Assembly (NCBI GenBank): GCA_017450965.1
Contig: JAFSSQ010000061.1
Location: 1 to 64,000, forward strand
Source of the DNA: Clostridia bacterium
GTDB taxonomy: Bacteria; Bacillota; Clostridia; Oscillospirales; CAG-272
Length of the DNA stretch: 64,000 bases
Reading direction: 5' to 3'
This document shows positions 50,718 to 58,705 of the stretch, piece after piece; position 1 is the first letter of the stretch; each line of letters begins with the position of its first letter. Both the position numbers and the translations under genes were made by a program. The notes under the pieces were generated by a model. The model was not told the DNA's origin. It worked only from the letters and a program-made list of their open reading frames with translations, and did not search any database.

Positions 50718-52362
50718 AAACACGAATTTTATTGAAGAGATCGTAGAAAAAGACCTTGCCTCCGGGCATTGCAAGCGGATCCACACCCGCTTCCCGCCCG
50801 AGCCGAACGGCTATCTGCATATCGGCAGCGCCAAGGCGATCTGGATCAATTCCTCGATCGCCAAAAAGTACGGCGGGCTCTTTAACCTCCGTTACGACGA
50901 TACGAACCCATCGAAGGAGGATACCGAATACGTCGACTCGATCTTAAACGATCTTCGCTGGCTCGGATGCGAGCCGACCGGCGGCGTTTTTTACGGATCC
51001 GATTACTTTGACCGCTGCTATGAATTTGCCGTCAAGCTGATCAAAGAAGGAAAGGCCTACGTCTGCGATCTTTCCGCCGAGGAGATGCGCGAATACCGCG
51101 GCACGCTGACCGAGCCGGGCAGGGAAAGCCCCTGGCGCGGACGGAGCGTGGAGGAAAACCTCAATCTCTTTGAGCGGATGAAAAACGGGGAGTTCGAGGA
51201 CGGCGCGAAGACCCTGCGCGCCAAGATCGACATGGCCTCCCCGAACATCAACCTCCGCGATCCCGCGATCTACCGGATCCTCCACACCTCCCATCACCGG
51301 CAGGGGGATAAGTGGTGCATCTATCCGCTTTACGATTTTGCCCATCCGATCCAGGACGCGCTGGAGGGGATCACCCATTCCCTCTGCTCGATCGAGTTTG
51401 AAAATCACCGTCCCCTCTACGATTGGGTGATCGAGAACGTCGGCTTCGACCCGAAGCCGAAACAGCGGGAGTTTGCCCGTCTGAACGTAACCTATACCGT
51501 GATGAGCAAGCGTTATCTGCGCGCGCTCGTGGAGCGGGGGCTGGTCGACGGATGGGACGACCCGCGGATGCCGACGATCTGCGCGCTGAGACGCCGCGGC
51601 TATACGCCGGAGGCGATCTTCGATTTTGTCCGGCGGGCGGGCGTCGCCAAGGCGTACAGCGTCGTCGATATCGAACTGTTGGAGCATTGCATCCGGGAGG
51701 AGCTCAACGCCGGCGCGCCGCGCCGGATCGCGGTCCTCGATCCGGTGAAGGTCGTGATCGAAAACTACCCCGAGGGGAAAACGGAGTATTTCGATCTCCC
51801 GAATATCCCCGGTAAGGAAGAAGCGGGCGTCCGGTCCGTTCCTTTCACCCGCGAGCTCTATATCGAGCGCGCCGATTTCGAGGAGGTCCCGCCGCCGAAG
51901 TTCCACCGCCTGAAGCCGGACGGAGAGGTCCGGCTGATGGGGGCGTATCTCGTCCGCTGCAAAGAGGTAAAAAAGGATCCCTCCGGCCGGATCACCGAGA
52001 TCGTCTGCACGGCGGATCTGGAGGCCGGAAACGGCAATCCGCTTGACGGACGCAAGGTGAAGGGGACGATCCACTGGCTCTCCGCCGCTCACGCCGCCGA
52101 CGCGACCGTGATGCTTTACGACAAGCTCTTTACCATCCCCAACGTCGGCGATATCCCGGAAGGGAAGACCTTTGACGATTATCTCAATCCCAATTCCGCC
52201 GAAAAGCTGGAGGGCGTCAAGGTAGAGCCCTCCGCCCTCGAGGACGGCGCCGGTCCCCGCTTCCAGTTCGTACGTACGGGCTACTTCGTCCGCGATACGA
52301 AAAACGCAAACACCTTCAACCGCATCGTCGGTCTGAAGGACAGCTACAAACCGGGTGAATAA
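50710..52362 (+). CDS. glnS: glutaminyl-tRNA synthetase
   Basis: GlnRS charges tRNA-Gln directly. The 550-residue protein has HIGH as PPEPNGYLHIGSAKAIW and KMSKS as VMSKRYL, plus the GlnRS-specific YDDTNPSKEDTEYVDSI and a C-terminal anticodon-binding beta-barrel pair. Many Firmicutes lack GlnRS and use GatCAB transamidation; those with it probably gained it by transfer. No gatCAB genes are in the window. It overlaps gltX by eight bases, so the two are made together. A strong terminator follows. Confidence 0.96.
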   Translation: MAENTNFIEEIVEKDLASGHCKRIHTRFPPEPNGYLHIGSAKAIWINSSIAKKYGGLFNLRYDDTNPSKEDTEYVDSILNDLRWLGCEPTGGVFYGSDYFDRCYEFAVKLIKEGKAYVCDLSAEEMREYRGTLTEPGRESPWRGRSVEENLNLFERMKNGEFEDGAKTLRAKIDMASPNINLRDPAIYRILHTSHHRQGDKWCIYPLYDFAHPIQDALEGITHSLCSIEFENHRPLYDWVIENVGFDPKPKQREFARLNVTYTVMSKRYLRALVERGLVDGWDDPRMPTICALRRRGYTPEAIFDFVRRAGVAKAYSVVDIELLEHCIREELNAGAPRRIAVLDPVKVVIENYPEGKTEYFDLPNIPGKEEAGVRSVPFTRELYIERADFEEVPPPKFHRLKPDGEVRLMGAYLVRCKEVKKDPSGRITEIVCTADLEAGNGNPLDGRKVKGTIHWLSAAHAADATVMLYDKLFTIPNVGDIPEGKTFDDYLNPNSAEKLEGVKVEPSALEDGAGPRFQFVRTGYFVRDTKNANTFNRIVGLKDSYKPGE

Positions 52363-52365
52363 AAG

Positions 52366-52404
52366 AAAAAACCGTCTCGCTCCGAAAGAGCGAGACGGTT
52401 TTTC
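52366..52404. terminator. bidirectional terminator between glnS and the ClpC-like gene
   Basis: A 16-pair stem (AAAAACCGTCTCGCTC and complement, loop CGAAA) flanked by A- and T-runs lies between the convergent stop codons. Confidence 0.93.
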
Positions 52405-54693
52405 TTATACCGCGGCTTCCTCTTTTTCCCAGACGACGGTCCCGTCCCGGAGCACGGCGGAGACCGGCTCGCCTTTTTGGATCCTGCCGGCGATCACCGC
52501 TTCCGAGAGCGGCTCCCGCAGCAGCCGGTCGACGGAGCGGCGCACGCTGCGGGCGCCGAAGACAGCGCACTCGCAAAGGTCCGGGATCTCTTGCGCCAGA
52601 TCCGGCGGGACGGAAAGAAGATAGTCCTTTTTCCGCGTTTCCGCTATCAGCTTTCCGATCTCAAGCTCCGCGATCCGGATCAGCGCCGACCGGGAAAGAG
52701 GAGAAAAGGGAATAATATCGTCAAGACGGTTGAGCAGCTCGGGGGAGAAGGTCTTTTGCAGCTCGCCCCGCGTCTCCGCGGCGGAGGGGGCTCTCTCCCG
52801 GAACCCGATCGTCCCTTTCGGATCCGCCCACGCGTTCGTCGTCAGGACGACGACGGTGCCGCGGAAGTCGACCGCCCGGCCGCGGCTGTCTTTGAGGAAG
52901 CCGGTGTCCAGGATCTGGAGCAGAACGTTTCCGATGCTTTTGTCCGCCTTTTCCGCTTCGTCGAAGAGGACGAGAGAATAGGGATGCTTGCGCACCGAGT
53001 CGCAGAGGTAGGCGCCCTCGTCGTACCCGACGTAGCCGGGCGGCGCGCCGAGAAGCTTGGAGACGCTGTGCTTTTCTCCGTATTCCGACATATCCAGCCG
53101 GATGAGCGACTCGGCGGAGGGATAGAGTTCTTCGGCGAGGCGGAGGGCAAGCTCGGTCTTGCCTACGCCAGTCGGACCGCAAAAGAGAAAGGAGGCTTGC
53201 GGCCGGTCGCCGGGGAGAAGACCCGCTTTGGATCGGAGAACGGCGGAGCAGACCCGGCGGCACGCGTCCTCCTGCCCGACGACCCGGCCGTTTAACGCCG
53301 CGAAGAGAGAGGAAAACTTCCGGTTTTCCGCCGACAGTAATTCCGAAACGGAGATCCCGATTTCCTCCGCGAGCGCCTCGGCGACCGAGCGGCGCGTGAG
53401 AAGGGGCGGGGACGCCGGGAGCGGCGTTTTCTCTCCCTTCTGCGCCTCCGACGCTTCCAGAGAAAGCTTGGAGCACGCCTCATCGAGCAGATCGAGCGCT
53501 TTGTCCGGCTGGTGGCGCCCCGGGATATACTGGGCGCTGTAAAAGACCGCCGCTTCGATCGCGTCCTCGCCGATCCGGATCCGGTGATGCTCCTCGTAGT
53601 TTTTCTTCACGCCCGCGAGGATCCGCTTCGTTTCGCTTTCCGAAGGCTCGGAAACGAAGAGCGGCTGAAAGCGCCTTTCAAAGGCCGGATCCTTTTCCAC
53701 GTGCCGGAGGTATTCGTCAAAGGTCGTCGCCCCGATCACGCGGATCTCCCCGCGCGCAAGCACGGGCTTGAGGATGTTGGCGGCGTCGAGCGCCCCTTCC
53801 GCCGCGCCGGCGCCGATCACGGCGTGGATCTCGTCAATAAACAGAATCACGTCGCGGCTTTTCTGCAGTTCGGAAAGGACCCCGCGCAGCCGCTCCTCAA
53901 ACTCTCCGCGGTATTTGGCGCCCGCCACGAGGGAGGAGAGGTCAAGGGAATAGATCTGCTTCCCGATCAGATCCTCCGGCACGTCGTATTCCGCGATCCG
54001 CTCGGCAAGCCCCTCCACGATCGCCGTTTTTCCGACGCCGGGTTCCCCGATCAGCATGGGATTGCTTTTCGTTTTGCGGGAGAGAATGCGGATCAGCCGT
54101 TCCGTTTCCTTTTCCCGCCCGATCACGGGATCCGAGAGACCGTTTTTCGCCTGCTCGGTCAGGTTTTTGCCGTACAGAGAGAGGTAGGGGAGCCGGCGGG
54201 AGCGGCCTTCCTGATACGGCGCTCCCTTTTTGTCCTGCATCAGGATCTCGCGGTCGGAGAGAGAGGAGAAAAACGCGGAGAGATCCCCCTTCACGTCGGC
54301 GGGCGAAACGCCGCAGAGGCGGATCAGCCGTTCGGCGGCGCAGTCGTTTTCCTGCAGCAGCGCGCAAAGGATATGCTCGGTCCCGATCAGCTGAAAACCG
54401 AGCTTTTCGCAGATCTCGCCGGAGGCGGAGATGATCTTTCTCGCCTTCGGCGTCATGTCCTCGGGGGTGAGGACGGTCTTTACCCCCTTGCCCGACAGTT
54501 CGCTCAGCTTAGTCAAAAGCAGTTTGTTCGTCAGCCCCCGCGTTTCGAGGATCTTGCAGGCGACGCCGCCGCGGCTTTTGAGCAGTCCGGAGAGAAGATG
54601 CTCGCTTCCGATATAGGTGTGTCCGAGTTCCTCGGCCGTTTCTTTGGCAAAATTGAGAGAGTCTTTCGCTCTCGGCGTAAAGTTTCGTTTCAT
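52405..54693 (-). CDS. ClpC/ClpA-like AAA+ ATPase without a middle domain
   Basis: This 762-residue unfoldase has an N-terminal Clp repeat domain (about 1-145; FTPRAKDSLNFAKETAEELGHTYIGSEHLL), a first AAA+ domain with GEPGVGKTA, and a second with GPTGVGKTE, pore loop [13 protein letters not shown] and Walker B LFDEAEKAD. The DPKGTIGF segment after sensor 1 matches the ClpP-docking loop. The M-domain found in ClpC, which binds McsB/MecA adaptors, is missing between the rings; only a short Ala/Pro linker is present. The second Walker B has Ala (DEAEK) where DEIEK is usual. Two adjacent ATGs (54696, 54693) follow GGAGG; the second has better spacing. It is divergent from cysK; no CtsR box was seen. 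Confidence 0.9.
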   Translation of the reverse strand: MKRNFTPRAKDSLNFAKETAEELGHTYIGSEHLLSGLLKSRGGVACKILETRGLTNKLLLTKLSELSGKGVKTVLTPEDMTPKARKIISASGEICEKLGFQLIGTEHILCALLQENDCAAERLIRLCGVSPADVKGDLSAFFSSLSDREILMQDKKGAPYQEGRSRRLPYLSLYGKNLTEQAKNGLSDPVIGREKETERLIRILSRKTKSNPMLIGEPGVGKTAIVEGLAERIAEYDVPEDLIGKQIYSLDLSSLVAGAKYRGEFEERLRGVLSELQKSRDVILFIDEIHAVIGAGAAEGALDAANILKPVLARGEIRVIGATTFDEYLRHVEKDPAFERRFQPLFVSEPSESETKRILAGVKKNYEEHHRIRIGEDAIEAAVFYSAQYIPGRHQPDKALDLLDEACSKLSLEASEAQKGEKTPLPASPPLLTRRSVAEALAEEIGISVSELLSAENRKFSSLFAALNGRVVGQEDACRRVCSAVLRSKAGLLPGDRPQASFLFCGPTGVGKTELALRLAEELYPSAESLIRLDMSEYGEKHSVSKLLGAPPGYVGYDEGAYLCDSVRKHPYSLVLFDEAEKADKSIGNVLLQILDTGFLKDSRGRAVDFRGTVVVLTTNAWADPKGTIGFRERAPSAAETRGELQKTFSPELLNRLDDIIPFSPLSRSALIRIAELEIGKLIAETRKKDYLLSVPPDLAQEIPDLCECAVFGARSVRRSVDRLLREPLSEAVIAGRIQKGEPVSAVLRDGTVVWEKEEAAV

Positions 54694-54807
54694 CATATCC
54701 TCCGATCCGGGAGATTCTTTCCCGGCGCCGCCCGGCTTATACGCCGGACGCCTGAAAAATATCCCGGGAACGCCCCCGAGATTTTGAAAGTTTTGCGCGG
54801 TTGGATA

Positions 54808-54836
54808 TTGACTTGATGCGTTTGGCTTGCTATAAT
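54808..54836 (+). promoter_or_regulatory. promoter of cysK-prs
   Basis: TTGACT (54808-54813) and TATAAT (54831-54836) have a 17-base spacer. The leader is about 20 bases and carries a GGAGGGG site, too short for a riboswitch or T-box. Confidence 0.9.
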
Positions 54837-54861
54837 AAACATATCGGAGGGGGGTGTTTTT

Positions 54862-55797
54862 ATGCGTGAAGTTGTCAACAGCATTTCCGGCATGATCGGA
54901 AACACTCCTTTGCTTTACTGCAAGCGTTTTTCCTCCCATATCAAAGCGCACGCCTCACTTTATGCGAAACTGGAGAACGGAAACCCCACGGGCAGCATAA
55001 AAGACAGGGCGGCTTTTTATATGTTGGAGGAAGCGATCAAAGAGGGAAAACTGCAAAAGGACTCCGTCGTCGTGGAACCGACCAGCGGGAACACGGGGAT
55101 CGGCCTTGCCGCGCTCTGCGCCTCCGTCGGCATCCGGTGTATCATCGTGATGCCGGACAGCATGACGCCCGAGCGGATCAAGATCATGAAACGCTACGGC
55201 GCGGAGGTGATCCTGACGCAGGGAGAGCTCGGCATGCAGGGCTCGATCGACCGGGCAAAGCGCATGGCGGAAGACAACGAAAAGGTCTTCGTCCCCTCCC
55301 AGTTTGAGAACCCCGCCAACGCGCTGGCCCATTACCGGACGACCGGTCCGGAGATCTGGCGCCAGACGGAGGGGAAGATCGACGTTTTCATTTCCGCCGT
55401 CGGAAGCGGCGGGACGCTGACGGGCGTTGCCCGTTACCTTTTGGAAAAAAAACCGGATATCCGCGTCGTCGCCGTGGAACCGGAAGAGTCTCCCGTCCTT
55501 TCCGGCGGGGCCGCCGGACGGCACGGGATCCAGGGGATCGGAGCCGGTTTCATTCCGGAGATTCTGGACGTTTCCCTGATTTCAGAAGTCATTACCGTTC
55601 CGACCAAAGTTGCGATTTTGGCGGCGCGGAAGTTTATCGCGGTAGAGGGGGCGTTTGTCGGAATTTCGTCCGGCGCCGCCGTCGCCGCCGCCGCCAAGCT
55701 GGCGGTCAAAGAAGAGTACGACGGGAAAAACGTCGTTTTCATCTGCCCGGACAGCGCCGACCGGTATTACGGGACCGCGCTTTTCGATAACGATTAA
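54862..55797 (+). CDS. cysK: cysteine synthase (O-acetylserine sulfhydrylase)
   Basis: This PLP enzyme (311 residues) makes cysteine from O-acetylserine and sulfide. The PLP lysine is in NPTGSIKDRAAFYML, followed by PTSGNTGIGLAALCA and the phosphate loop VGSGGTLTGVARYL. The substrate loop reads PTSGNTG, typical of CysK rather than cystathionine beta-synthase. The gene has a perfect -10 box and GGAGGGG site, and is followed after 38 bases by the PRPP synthetase gene. Confidence 0.95.
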   Translation: MREVVNSISGMIGNTPLLYCKRFSSHIKAHASLYAKLENGNPTGSIKDRAAFYMLEEAIKEGKLQKDSVVVEPTSGNTGIGLAALCASVGIRCIIVMPDSMTPERIKIMKRYGAEVILTQGELGMQGSIDRAKRMAEDNEKVFVPSQFENPANALAHYRTTGPEIWRQTEGKIDVFISAVGSGGTLTGVARYLLEKKPDIRVVAVEPEESPVLSGGAAGRHGIQGIGAGFIPEILDVSLISEVITVPTKVAILAARKFIAVEGAFVGISSGAAVAAAAKLAVKEEYDGKNVVFICPDSADRYYGTALFDND

Positions 55798-55835
55798 CCG
55801 AAACAAGCGGAATACAAATCAATAGCGGAGGAAGT

Positions 55836-56978
55836 ATGAACGACTACTTATACGGTGAACTGAGCGTGATTGCGATGCGCGGAACGGAGGATTTTGCCGC
55901 TCAGGTCGATAACTATCTGAAGGACTGGCGCTGGCACGTGGAGGACGAAAGCTTTATCGTCCAGGCGGAGTGCCCCCGCTTCGGCACCGGCGAAGGCAAG
56001 GGGCTGATCCATCAGTCGATGCGCGGCCGGGACGTATATATCATCGTGGACTGCTTCAACCACGGCGTGACCTACAAAATGTACGGGCAGACCGTTCCCA
56101 TGGGGCCGGACGACCATTACTGCGATCTCAAGCGGATCATCGGGGCGATCGGCGGCAAGGCGCGCCGGATCTCCGTGATCATGCCGATGCTCTACTGCGG
56201 CCGCCAGCATAACCGCACCGCGCGCGAGTCTCTCGACTGCGCGTCCGCGCTCCAGGAGCTGATCTCCATGGGCGTCTCCAATATCATCACCTTTGACGCG
56301 CATGATCCCCGCGTGCAGAACGCGATCCCCCTCGGCGGTTTTGACAACGTGAAGCCGACCTACCAGATGATCAAGGCGCTCATCAAGACCGTTCCGGACA
56401 TCTGCATCGACCGGGAAAATCTGATGATCATCTCCCCCGACGAGGGCGGGATGGGCCGTTGTATGTACTATTCGTCCACGCTGGGGCTCGATCTCGGGAT
56501 GTTCTATAAGCGCCGCGACTATTCCACCGTGGTCGACGGGATGAACCCGATCGTCGCGCACGAGTTCCTCGGCAACGACATCCAGGGCAAGGACGTGATC
56601 GTGGTCGACGACATGATCTCCTCCGGCAGCTCGATCATCGACGTGGCAAAACAGCTGAAGGAAAAGGGCGCCAGACGGATCTTCGTTTTTGCCTCCTTCG
56701 GTCTCTTCTGCAACGGACTGGAGCGGATGGACGCCGCTTACCGCGACGGGCTGATCACCAAGATCTTCACCACCAATCTGGTCTACCGCGCCCCCGAGCT
56801 TCTGAAGCGGGAGTGGTATACCGAGGTCAATCTCTGCAAATACGTTGCGTATATCATCGACACGCTCAATCACGACGAAACGATCAGCAACCTGCTCAAT
56901 CCGTCGAAGCGGATCAAAAAGATCCTCGCAAAGCATCTGGCCGAAATCAGCGGCGAGGGCGAAGAAAAGGCAAACTGA
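55836..56978 (+). CDS. long, divergent ribose-phosphate pyrophosphokinase
   Basis: This 380-residue protein resembles PRPP synthetase, which transfers pyrophosphate from ATP to ribose 5-phosphate, but is about 60 residues longer than the usual 310-320. The PRPP-binding loop reads VIVVDDMISSGSSI, the flexible-loop KRR is present (FYKRRDYS), and FDAHDPRVQNAI matches the DxHxxxxQ metal/ATP motif. The N-terminus (MNDYLYGELSVIAMRGTEDFA) and the C-terminal ~60 residues differ from the classical enzyme. It should supply PRPP for nucleotides, histidine and tryptophan. A terminator follows. Confidence 0.88.
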   Translation: MNDYLYGELSVIAMRGTEDFAAQVDNYLKDWRWHVEDESFIVQAECPRFGTGEGKGLIHQSMRGRDVYIIVDCFNHGVTYKMYGQTVPMGPDDHYCDLKRIIGAIGGKARRISVIMPMLYCGRQHNRTARESLDCASALQELISMGVSNIITFDAHDPRVQNAIPLGGFDNVKPTYQMIKALIKTVPDICIDRENLMIISPDEGGMGRCMYYSSTLGLDLGMFYKRRDYSTVVDGMNPIVAHEFLGNDIQGKDVIVVDDMISSGSSIIDVAKQLKEKGARRIFVFASFGLFCNGLERMDAAYRDGLITKIFTTNLVYRAPELLKREWYTEVNLCKYVAYIIDTLNHDETISNLLNPSKRIKKILAKHLAEISGEGEEKAN

Positions 56979-56991
56979 CAGACCGTTCCCC

Positions 56992-57017
56992 AAAAGCCGT
57001 CCGCAAGGGCGGCTTTA
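56992..57017. terminator. bidirectional terminator after prs-type gene
   Basis: A ten-pair stem with one G-U pair (AAAGCCGTCC, loop GCAA) ends in TTTA and overlaps the stop codon of the convergent LysM-GH18 gene. Confidence 0.75.
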
Positions 57018-58301
57018 TTCTTGTTCGATGCGGAAAACAGCGGCGGTGAGCAGCCAGAGCTGGGGGAAATAGCGGTTGACGGTCCAAACGCCGAAGCCGG
57101 GGAGGTTGTAGTCGATCACCGTCTCCAGCATCGCGTTTGCCGAGCGCCCGTCTTCAAACCACGTTTCGTATTCCTGCGGGATCTCCTGCACCGTGTCGGT
57201 ATAAAGGAAATAGGGGGAGGCGCTTTCCTCGCTGTAAAGAATATCGGCGCGTTTTTCGCCGGCGAGGGCGAGCGCCTGCAGATTGGAGAGATAGCGCGGC
57301 CCCTCTCCCTCCGGCGGATCGGGGATCTTCCAGGAATAGGCAAAGTTCGGAGTCCCGAGCGAGATCTTGGCGGGCGGAACGAGCTCCGTCAGCGTATTGA
57401 GCGACGCGCGGACGCGGTCGATCGGCGCGATCGCGGTCGGGCCGCTTCTCACGGAGCCCCAGGTATAAGCCGTCAGAAAGACGCCGTCCGCCGCTTCGCC
57501 GAGGCGGCGGAGCCACTCTCCGTCCTGCGGGAATCGGTCGGAGGACGGTGCGTCGGCGGGCGGGATCGCGACGGAGAGCCGGACGGTTTCCGGGAGGGCG
57601 TCCTTCACTTTGCGCAAGAGGAGAAGATACGCTTCTTTCTGTGCGTCCGCGATTTCTTCAAAATAGAAGAGGACGCCGCGGTAACGTTTTTCCGTTACGG
57701 CGCTTTTCAGATCGGCGATCAGGCGCTCCGTCTTTCCGGGATCCGAAAGGATCGCGGGGAGCGCGCCGGGGTCGTAGCAGCCCTCGCTGTCCAGAGAGGA
57801 GAGGACGAGATGCGGGGCGGTCTCGTATTCGGAGGCGAGTTTGAGCAGGATCTCGTCGTCCGGCTCGGTAAGGGACCCGTCCGCCCGGATCCCGGCGGAA
57901 AAGACGTACAGCCTTGTGAGATACGGGAGGGTGCGGCGCAGCGCGGCCTCGTCGGCGTCCGGCATGGCAAAGCCCTCGGTCGCGGCGCTGCCGATCTGCG
58001 CGTCCCGGTAACGGATCACCAGCGTCTGGCCCGGGAAAATGTCCGGCAAGCCGCCGAGGACGGGGTTGGCCTGATAGAGGGAGCGCATCGGCACGCCGAA
58101 GCGCTTTGACAGGCCGAAGAGCGTTTCCCCCTTTCGCACCCGGTGGGTAACGGCGGGGGAAAGGAGCACCAGCGTTTGCCCCGGGACAAGGCGGTCCGCG
58201 TCGTAGAGGAGATTGTCCCCTACGATCTGGTTTTCGGACAGGGAATGCTTTTTGGCGATGGAATAGAGAGTGTCGCCCTTTTGAACGGTGTAAACGGTCA
58301 T
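57015..58301 (-). CDS. LysM-GH18 protein (spore/peptidoglycan type)
   Basis: This 428-residue protein has two LysM repeats (YTVQKGDTLYSIAKKH at about 4-45; HRVRKGETLFGLSKRF at about 53-97) that bind peptidoglycan or chitin-like glycans, and a GH18 barrel (about 105-428), the architecture of the spore-lytic enzymes SleL/YaaH. No signal peptide is present, as in spore coat/cortex proteins. The catalytic strand reads GVLFYFEE near 209-216, where active GH18 enzymes have DxDxE; the Glu remains but both Asp positions are Leu and Tyr. Activity is therefore uncertain. The ATG at 58301 follows GAGGGG. Confidence 0.85.
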   Translation of the reverse strand: MTVYTVQKGDTLYSIAKKHSLSENQIVGDNLLYDADRLVPGQTLVLLSPAVTHRVRKGETLFGLSKRFGVPMRSLYQANPVLGGLPDIFPGQTLVIRYRDAQIGSAATEGFAMPDADEAALRRTLPYLTRLYVFSAGIRADGSLTEPDDEILLKLASEYETAPHLVLSSLDSEGCYDPGALPAILSDPGKTERLIADLKSAVTEKRYRGVLFYFEEIADAQKEAYLLLLRKVKDALPETVRLSVAIPPADAPSSDRFPQDGEWLRRLGEAADGVFLTAYTWGSVRSGPTAIAPIDRVRASLNTLTELVPPAKISLGTPNFAYSWKIPDPPEGEGPRYLSNLQALALAGEKRADILYSEESASPYFLYTDTVQEIPQEYETWFEDGRSANAMLETVIDYNLPGFGVWTVNRYFPQLWLLTAAVFRIEQE

Positions 58302-58391
58302 AAAACCCCTCACAGAAAAAAGATCAGTTATCTATATGCAAGCACGGCGGGAAAGATTTCCGTTCTTTTTTCAAAGCGATGAAAAATAGTC

Positions 58392-58420
58392 TTGACAAGA
58401 GGGGGCGGAGTATGTATAAT
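58392..58420 (+). promoter_or_regulatory. promoter of rpsU
   Basis: A perfect TTGACA (58392-58397) and TATAAT (58415-58420) have a 17-base spacer; the transcript should start near 58427. Confidence 0.93.
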
Positions 58421-58426
58421 GATACT

Positions 58427-58444
58427 GTTGCCGGAAGCGGCAAC
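58427..58444 (+). promoter_or_regulatory. hairpin at the 5' end of the rpsU transcript
   Basis: GTTGCCG and CGGCAAC pair perfectly around a GAAG loop, starting at the predicted first transcribed base and followed by CTTTTA and then the G-rich ribosome binding site. It could protect the 5' end or act in feedback. Confidence 0.5.
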
Positions 58445-58472
58445 CTTTTAAGCGAAGGGGGGGAAACAAGTC

Positions 58473-58649
58473 GTGGCAGAGATTCGGGTAAAAGATGGCG
58501 AGACTCTTGACAGCGCCCTTCGCAGATTCAAACGTCAGTGCGCTCGCTCCGGTGTCCTTGCGGAGCTTCGCAAGAGAGAACACTACGAAAAGCCGAGCGT
58601 CAAACGCAAGAAGAAGTCGGAAGCTGCAAGAAAACGCAAGTATAAGTAA
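58473..58649 (+). CDS. rpsU: 30S ribosomal protein S21
   Basis: This small basic protein of 58 residues reads [20 protein letters not shown] and goes on through a [20 protein letters not shown] segment to a Lys/Arg-rich tail (RKRKYK), which is S21 of the small ribosomal subunit, involved in translation initiation. It starts with GTG at 58473, preceded by a run of G residues. It has its own consensus promoter and terminator, so it is a single-gene transcription unit. In many Firmicutes rpsU is next to yqeY; here neighbours are unrelated. Confidence 0.97.
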   Translation: MAEIRVKDGETLDSALRRFKRQCARSGVLAELRKREHYEKPSVKRKKKSEAARKRKYK

Positions 58650-58663
58650 TCTTCTATCACAAG

Positions 58664-58699
58664 AAAAACGGCGGAACTCAACGAGTTCCGCCGTTTTTT
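58664..58699. terminator. bidirectional terminator behind rpsU
   Basis: A perfect 16-pair stem (AAAAACGGCGGAACTC and complement, loop AAC) ends in TTTTTT and lies between convergent genes. Confidence 0.93.
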
Positions 58700-58705
58700 C
58701 GTATC

